Notes under the pieces: generated by a model
The model's input: only the letters and a program-made list of their open reading frames with translations
Database searches by the model: none
Told to the model about the DNA's origin: nothing
Shown here: positions 5,805-9,283 of the stretch, piece by piece
Numbering within the stretch: position 1 is the first letter of the stretch
Layout of the letters: each line of letters begins with the position of its first letter
Program-made: the position numbers and the translations under genes
DNA from: Kiloniellaceae bacterium
Lineage (GTDB): Bacteria; Pseudomonadota; Alphaproteobacteria; Kiloniellales; Kiloniellaceae
Direction: 5' to 3'
Assembly (NCBI GenBank): GCA_028280915.1
Contig: JANQKX010000253.1
Coordinates: 1 to 9,283 of the forward strand
Length of the DNA: 9,283 nucleotides

Positions 5805-5811
5805 CCGTCAA
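5798..5811. repeat. 7-bp tandem duplication doubling the -35 box
   Basis: CCGTCAA occurs twice head to tail (5798-5804 and 5805-5811), reading TTGACGG-TTGACGG on the promoter strand. Both copies carry TTGACG. Only the inner one is correctly spaced (16 bp) from TATAAT; the outer would have a 23-bp spacer. Confidence 0.95.
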
Positions 5812-5812
5812 T

Positions 5813-5834
5813 TCGCCAATTTCTCGCCAATTTC
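5813..5834. repeat. 11-bp tandem duplication upstream of the -35 box
   Basis: TCGCCAATTTC is repeated exactly and without gap (5813-5823, 5824-5834), reading GAAATTGGCGA twice on the promoter strand. The 11-bp period is about one helical turn. The pair occupies roughly positions -43 to -64 relative to the predicted start, where UP elements or activator sites normally lie. Confidence 0.95.
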
Positions 5835-5848
5835 ACAAGGAAATCGGC

Positions 5849-5879
5849 CCCATTACGCGAAACTACCCATTACGCGAAA
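5849..5879. repeat. 14-bp direct repeat just after the adk stop
   Basis: CCCATTACGCGAAA is found at 5849-5862 and 5866-5879, exact copies separated by three bases (period 17). The second copy directly abuts the adk stop codon (5882-5880). It forms neither a hairpin nor a terminator. It is the fourth separate duplication in this one intergenic region. Confidence 0.95.
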
Positions 5880-6521
5880 TTAAAGGAGGGCACCAATCTG
5901 CTTTGTCACCTCATCAATCTCGGCCATGCCATCGACCGTCTTCAAAACGCCCTTGTCCCGGTAGTAAGGCAAAATGGGCGCCGTCTGCGCATAAAAGGCT
6001 TCCAGCCGGGACCGCACCGTTGCCTCGTTATCGTCGCTGCGGCGCTTGAATTCCGTGCCACCGCAGGAATCGCACACACCGACGACTTTCGGCACCTGAA
6101 ACTTGTCGTGATAGCCGGCGCCGCAAGCCGCACAGGTGTAGCGTCCGGTGATGCGCTCCACCAAGGCCGCGTCGTCCACCTTCATCTCGATCACGTGGTC
6201 CAGCTTCAGACCCTTTTCAGCCAGCATCTTGTCCAGCGCTTGCGCCTGGCCGGTGGTACGGGGAAAACCGTCCAGAATGAAGCCGTTGGCACAGTCCGGC
6301 TCGTCCACGCGCTTGGCGATCATTTCGACCATCAATTCATCGGGCATGAGCTGCCCCTGATCCATGATGGCCTTGGCCTGCCGGCCCAACTCGCTGCCCG
6401 AGGCCACCAGGGCCCGCAGCATATCGCCGGTCGAGAGCTGCACCAGATTGTATTTTTCTTCCAGACGCTTCGCCTGGGTGCCCTTGCCCGCCCCTGGCGG
6501 CCCCAACAGAATGATGTTCAT
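5880..6521 (-). CDS. adk: Adenylate kinase, long form with zinc-finger-type LID
   Basis: This 213-aa cytoplasmic enzyme interconverts ATP + AMP and 2 ADP, setting adenylate balance. The P-loop GPPGAGKGT spans residues 7-15 and LSTGDMLR (29-36) begins the AMP-binding part. GFILDGFPRT (80-89) is the kinase signature. The long LID (about 122-159) carries four cysteines, Cys130, Cys133, Cys150 and Cys153, arranged CxxC-16-CxxC as in zinc-binding adenylate kinases. RRSDDN follows with LID arginines. Its ATG overlaps the secY stop (ATGA, 6521-6518), implying translational coupling. The secY-adk-rpsM order is the usual one in alphaproteobacteria. No terminator follows; a 14-bp direct repeat begins right after the stop. 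Confidence 0.98.
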   Translation of the reverse strand: MNIILLGPPGAGKGTQAKRLEEKYNLVQLSTGDMLRALVASGSELGRQAKAIMDQGQLMPDELMVEMIAKRVDEPDCANGFILDGFPRTTGQAQALDKMLAEKGLKLDHVIEMKVDDAALVERITGRYTCAACGAGYHDKFQVPKVVGVCDSCGGTEFKRRSDDNEATVRSRLEAFYAQTAPILPYYRDKGVLKTVDGMAEIDEVTKQIGALL

Positions 6522-7861
6522 CCGCGCCTGCCCTTCAGTTTGGCCTTTTTGATCAGGCCCTCGTACTGGTGTGCCAGCAAGTGGGAGTGGATCTGCCCGA
6601 CCGTGTCCATGGTCACCGACACCACGATCAGCAAGGAAGTGCCGCCGAAATAAAACGGCACCGCAAAGCGGGATATGAGGATCTCAGGCAACAGACAGAC
6701 CAAGGCCAGGTACATGGCCCCAACGGCCGTCAAGCGCATCAAGATGTGGTTCAGGTACTCGGCGGTGTTCTTGCCCGGCCGGATGCCCGGGATGAAGCCG
6801 CCGTTACGCTTCAGGTTGTCGGCCGTGTCCTGAGGGTTGAAGACGATGCTGGTATAGAAGAAGGCAAAAAAGACGATCAAGCCCACATAGACCGCCAGGT
6901 AAAGCGGCTGCCCCCGGCCCAGGGTGGCCGTGATCCAGCTCAGCCACTCCGGCCCGCCGGAGGTGGAAAAGCCCGCCACGGTCAAGGGCATGAGCAGCAG
7001 CGAGGAAGCAAAAATCGGCGGGATAACGCCCGAGGGATTCAGCTTCATGGGCAGATGGCTGGCCTCGCCGCCGAACATCTTGTTGCCCACTTGCCGCTTG
7101 GGATACTGCACCACCACCCGGCGCTGGGCCCGCTCGATGAAGACGATGAAGGCAATCACCGCCACGGACATGACCAAGAGGCCGATCAGGAACAGGGGCG
7201 ACATCTGGCCGGTGCGGCTCAGCTCGAAAATCTCCGCCAGGGCCAGGGGAAGGTTGGCCACGATGCCGGCGAAGATGATCAAGGAGATGCCGTTGCCCAC
7301 GCCGCGCTGGGTGATCTGCTCGCCCAGCCACATCAGGAAGATGGTCCCGCCTGTCAGGGTCACCACGGTGGTAAAACGGAAGAACAGGCCCGGGTCGATA
7401 ACCGCCGACTGTCCGGCGGCCGCCATGCCCTCCAGCCCCACGGCAATACCGTAGCCTTGGAAGGAGGCGAGAAGCACCGTGCCGTAGCGGGTGTATTGGT
7501 TGATCTTCTTGCGCCCCGCCTCGCCTTCCTTTTTCAACTGCTCCAGCTGGGGCGAAACGGCCGTCATCAGCTGCATGATAATGGCCGCCGAGATATAGGG
7601 CATGATGTTCAGGGCGAAAATCGTCATGCGCCCCAGGGCGCCGCCCGAAAACAGGTCGAACATGGCCAGCACGCCGCCGGAATGCTGCTGGAACAGCTGC
7701 TGCATGATGGTCGGATCGATGCCCGGCACGGGAATGTAAGTGCCCAGGCGATAAATGATCAACGCACCCAGTGTGAACCAGATGCGTTTTTTCAGCTCGG
7801 TCGCTTTGGCAAGGGCGCCAAAGTTGATATTTGCGGCGAGTTGTTCGGCAGCTGAGGCCAT
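6518..7861 (-). CDS. secY: Preprotein translocase subunit SecY
   Basis: This 447-aa inner-membrane channel subunit of SecYEG moves unfolded precursors across the membrane and inserts membrane proteins. About ten hydrophobic segments can be traced: 28-40, 74-98 (NIMPYISAAIIMQL), 126-145, 160-180, 191-207, 223-243, 278-297, 319-341, 373-392 and 402-418. Plug-region and lateral-gate signatures include YIPVPGID (42-49), MFDLFSGGALGR (67-78), LGEQITQRGVGNGISLIIF (179-197) and GFIPGIRPG (355-363). Arg361 matches the cytosolic C5-loop arginine needed for SecA-driven transport. The C-terminal tail is basic. The ATG at 7861 has only a modest AGGG seven bases upstream. It follows rplO by 28 bp and overlaps adk by 4 bp. 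Confidence 0.98.
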   Translation of the reverse strand: MASAAEQLAANINFGALAKATELKKRIWFTLGALIIYRLGTYIPVPGIDPTIMQQLFQQHSGGVLAMFDLFSGGALGRMTIFALNIMPYISAAIIMQLMTAVSPQLEQLKKEGEAGRKKINQYTRYGTVLLASFQGYGIAVGLEGMAAAGQSAVIDPGLFFRFTTVVTLTGGTIFLMWLGEQITQRGVGNGISLIIFAGIVANLPLALAEIFELSRTGQMSPLFLIGLLVMSVAVIAFIVFIERAQRRVVVQYPKRQVGNKMFGGEASHLPMKLNPSGVIPPIFASSLLLMPLTVAGFSTSGGPEWLSWITATLGRGQPLYLAVYVGLIVFFAFFYTSIVFNPQDTADNLKRNGGFIPGIRPGKNTAEYLNHILMRLTAVGAMYLALVCLLPEILISRFAVPFYFGGTSLLIVVSVTMDTVGQIHSHLLAHQYEGLIKKAKLKGRRG

Positions 7862-7889
7862 AGAGTTGCCCTATCCTATAGAAGATGCC

Positions 7890-8420
7890 TCATTCGGCAC
7901 TGGCTGCGTCCCCATTGGCCACATCGCCTTTGGCAGCGTCCGCCCCAGCCGATTCAGACTTTGTCGCGGCGATGGACACCGACCCGCCAGCGCCTTCAAC
8001 GGCCGCAACCGCCGCCTTGGAGGCACCCGCAACCACCACATCTATTTTGGCGCTCAAGCTGCCTTTTGCAAGCAAGCGCACGCCGTCGCGCGCATTCTTG
8101 ATCAAACCGGCCGCCGAAAGAGCCGCCGCATCAATGGGTTTGGATGTATCCAGCTTGCCCGCATCGATGGCCATCTGCAGCCAGCCGATGTTGATGGGCT
8201 TGTAGGTCTTGGCGAAAATGTTGTTAAAGCCGCGCTTGGGCAGGCGCCGGTGCAGGGGCATCTGGCCGCCTTCGAAGCCTTTGATCGCCACGCCGCTGCG
8301 GGACTTCTGACCCTTCATGCCGGCGCCGGAGGTCTTGCCCGTGCCGGAGCCGATGCCGCGGCCGACCCGCTTGCGGGCCTTGTGTGCGCCCGGGTTATCC
8401 GAAAGCTGATTGAGCTTCAT
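7890..8420 (-). CDS. rplO: 50S ribosomal protein L15 (uL15)
   Basis: This 176-aa large-subunit assembly protein binds 23S rRNA. MKLNQLSDNPGAHKARKRVGRG and GSGTGKTSGAGMKGQKSRSG (25-44) form the Gly/Lys-rich extended N-terminus typical of L15. GFEGGQMPLHRRLPKRGF (48-65) and the globular C-terminal domain follow to about residue 151. Residues 152-176 form an extra Ala/Asp-rich low-complexity tail with an imperfect AKGDVA/ANGDAA repeat, making the protein longer than the usual 145-160 residues. The ATG at 8420 has AGGA eight bases upstream. An in-frame TTG at 8444 adds eight residues without family support. It is 98 bp after rpmD and 28 bp before secY. Confidence 0.97.
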   Translation of the reverse strand: MKLNQLSDNPGAHKARKRVGRGIGSGTGKTSGAGMKGQKSRSGVAIKGFEGGQMPLHRRLPKRGFNNIFAKTYKPINIGWLQMAIDAGKLDTSKPIDAAALSAAGLIKNARDGVRLLAKGSLSAKIDVVVAGASKAAVAAVEGAGGSVSIAATKSESAGADAAKGDVANGDAASAE

Positions 8421-8518
8421 TATCTTAATCCTCGTTTGCGCCAATCCGGCGCCCTCATTCCCGGCGGTGTCCGTCAGGCGAACCCGATGGTGCCATCACG
8501 CTGTTGATCCGGTCGCGG

Positions 8519-8710
8519 TTACTCGCCCTCGACCCGGACCAGGTGGTGGACCTTGTTCACCATGCCCCGGACCGCCGGGGTATCTTCCAGCTCCCGGGTG
8601 CGGTTCATCTTGTTCAGTCCCAGGCCGATCAGGGTCTTGCGCTGATCGGCCGGCCGTCCGATGGGGCTGGCGATCTGGGTGACCTTGATGGTTTTTTTGC
8701 TGCCTGCCAT
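8519..8710 (-). CDS. rpmD: 50S ribosomal protein L30 (uL30)
   Basis: This 63-aa small large-subunit protein is typical in length for bacterial L30. The core is KTIKVTQIASPIGRPADQRKTLIGLGLNKMNRT (6-38), followed by DTPAVRGMVNKVHHLVRV, both matching the family. Its ATG is 6 bp after the rpsE stop, and GGAG within the end of rpsE lies nine bases upstream, consistent with coupling. The rpsE-rpmD-rplO-secY order is the conserved distal part of the spc operon. Confidence 0.97.
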   Translation of the reverse strand: MAGSKKTIKVTQIASPIGRPADQRKTLIGLGLNKMNRTRELEDTPAVRGMVNKVHHLVRVEGE

Positions 8711-8716
8711 GACCGC

Positions 8717-9283
8717 TTACTCCCGCGCTTCGGCGGCGGCGGTATCCCGCCGGCCCAAAATGTCCGACACCTTCTTGCCGCGGCGTTGCGCCACCATGCG
8801 CGGGCTGGCACAACGGCCCAGAGCCTCGAAGGTGGCCTTGATCATGTTGTGCGGGTTGGAGGTCCCCACCGACTTGGCCACCACGTCTTGAATCCCCAGG
8901 GATTCAAAAATGGCGCGCATGGGACCACCGGCGATCACGCCCGTCCCCACGTCGGCGGTCCGCAGCACCACCCGACCGGCGCCATAGTGGCCCTTGATGT
9001 CGTGGTGCAGGGTTCGGCCCTCGCGCAGGGGCACTCGGATCATGTTTTTCTTCGCCGCATCGGTCGCCTTGCGGATGGCTTCCGGCACCTCGCGGGCCTT
9101 GCCGTGGCCATAGCCGACCCGGCCACGGCCATCGCCCACCACCATCAAGGCGGCGAAGCCGAAGCGCCGGCCGCCCTTGACCACCTTGGCCACCCGGTTG
9201 ATGCCGACCAGCTTTTCGATCAGTTCCGGTTCGTCGCTACCGCGGTTGCGCCGGTCGTCACGGTCGCGACCGCGACCTTCTCT
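8717..9283 (-). CDS. rpsE: 30S ribosomal protein S5 (uS5), 5' end beyond the window
   Basis: 188 codons plus stop are visible; the frame is open to the right edge, so the true start lies outside. S5 is a small-subunit protein important for translational accuracy and the mRNA entry tunnel. The double-stranded RNA-binding-like N-terminal domain starts at ELIEKLVGINRVAKVVKGGRRFGF, and GYGHGKAREVPEAIRKATDAAKKN is the S5 signature. The C-terminal domain contains GPMRAIFESLGIQDVVAKSVGTSNPHN. A GTG at 9193 could be read as a start, but it falls inside the conserved INRVAKVVKGG and would remove an essential strand. Upstream of the core is a charged, Arg/Asp-rich extension (GRGRDRDDRRNRG), encoded by palindromic GC-rich DNA (CGGTCGCGACCG at 9261-9272). 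Confidence 0.97.
   Translation of the reverse strand, partial: REGRGRDRDDRRNRGSDEPELIEKLVGINRVAKVVKGGRRFGFAALMVVGDGRGRVGYGHGKAREVPEAIRKATDAAKKNMIRVPLREGRTLHHDIKGHYGAGRVVLRTADVGTGVIAGGPMRAIFESLGIQDVVAKSVGTSNPHNMIKATFEALGRCASPRMVAQRRGKKVSDILGRRDTAAAEARE

Noticed and set aside
5674..5879. Small CRISPR-like or satellite array
   Set aside because: The four duplications have different unit sequences and lengths (7, 11, 14 and 17 bp), two copies each and no regular spacers.
6569..7855. Plus-strand open frame opposite secY (428 codons)
   Set aside because: SecY is clear on the minus strand. The opposite frame gives a composition-biased His/Gln/Arg-rich product without domains.

Overview
The window is a GC-rich (roughly 60% by eye) stretch of chromosome in which every recognisable gene lies on the minus strand. 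Reading 5'->3' on that strand, from the right edge to the left, the order is rpsE (5' end cut off) - rpmD - rplO - secY - adk - rpsM - rpsK - rpoA - rplQ - fbaA (class IIA fructose-bisphosphate aldolase) - htrA/degP-type protease - rarA (cut off at the left edge). The tail of the spc ribosomal-protein operon runs into secY-adk and then the alpha operon. Several features point to an alphaproteobacterium: adk between secY and rpsM, no rpmJ or rpsD here, S13/S11/L17 proteins of alphaproteobacterial style, a 338-aa RpoA, and an htrA-rarA pair downstream of rplQ. A Rhodospirillales-like lineage is my best guess, but it is inference from remembered family sequences.

Layout. 9283-7890: S5, L30 and L15, closely packed. 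7861-5880: SecY translocon and adenylate kinase, overlapping by 4 bp (ATGA). 5879-5660: a 220-bp gap with the clearest promoter in the window (TTGACG-16-TATAAT) and four separate short direct duplications. 5659-3077: rpsM, rpsK, rpoA and rplQ, with unusually long spacers of 200 bp (rpsK-rpoA) and 140 bp (rpoA-rplQ), both containing inverted repeats. 3051-3008: a strong intrinsic terminator closing this operon. 2800-1: fbaA, a periplasmic HtrA protease and RarA, with spacers of 52 and 30 bp, probably one second transcription unit.

Functionally, the first block supplies ribosome assembly (S5, L30, L15, S13, S11, L17), membrane insertion and secretion (SecY), nucleotide balance (Adk) and the transcription machinery (alpha subunit). 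The second block combines central carbon metabolism (aldolase) with envelope protein quality control (HtrA) and replication-fork maintenance (RarA).

I saw no tRNA, rRNA, insertion sequence, CRISPR array, phage gene or defence gene. This is mostly an ordinary housekeeping region. The points of interest are regulatory or evolutionary: the duplication-rich rpsM leader with a doubled -35 box, a terminator-like hairpin between rpoA and rplQ, the structured rpsK-rpoA spacer, and the aldolase placed between rplQ and htrA. No stretch longer than 300 bases lacks a gene.
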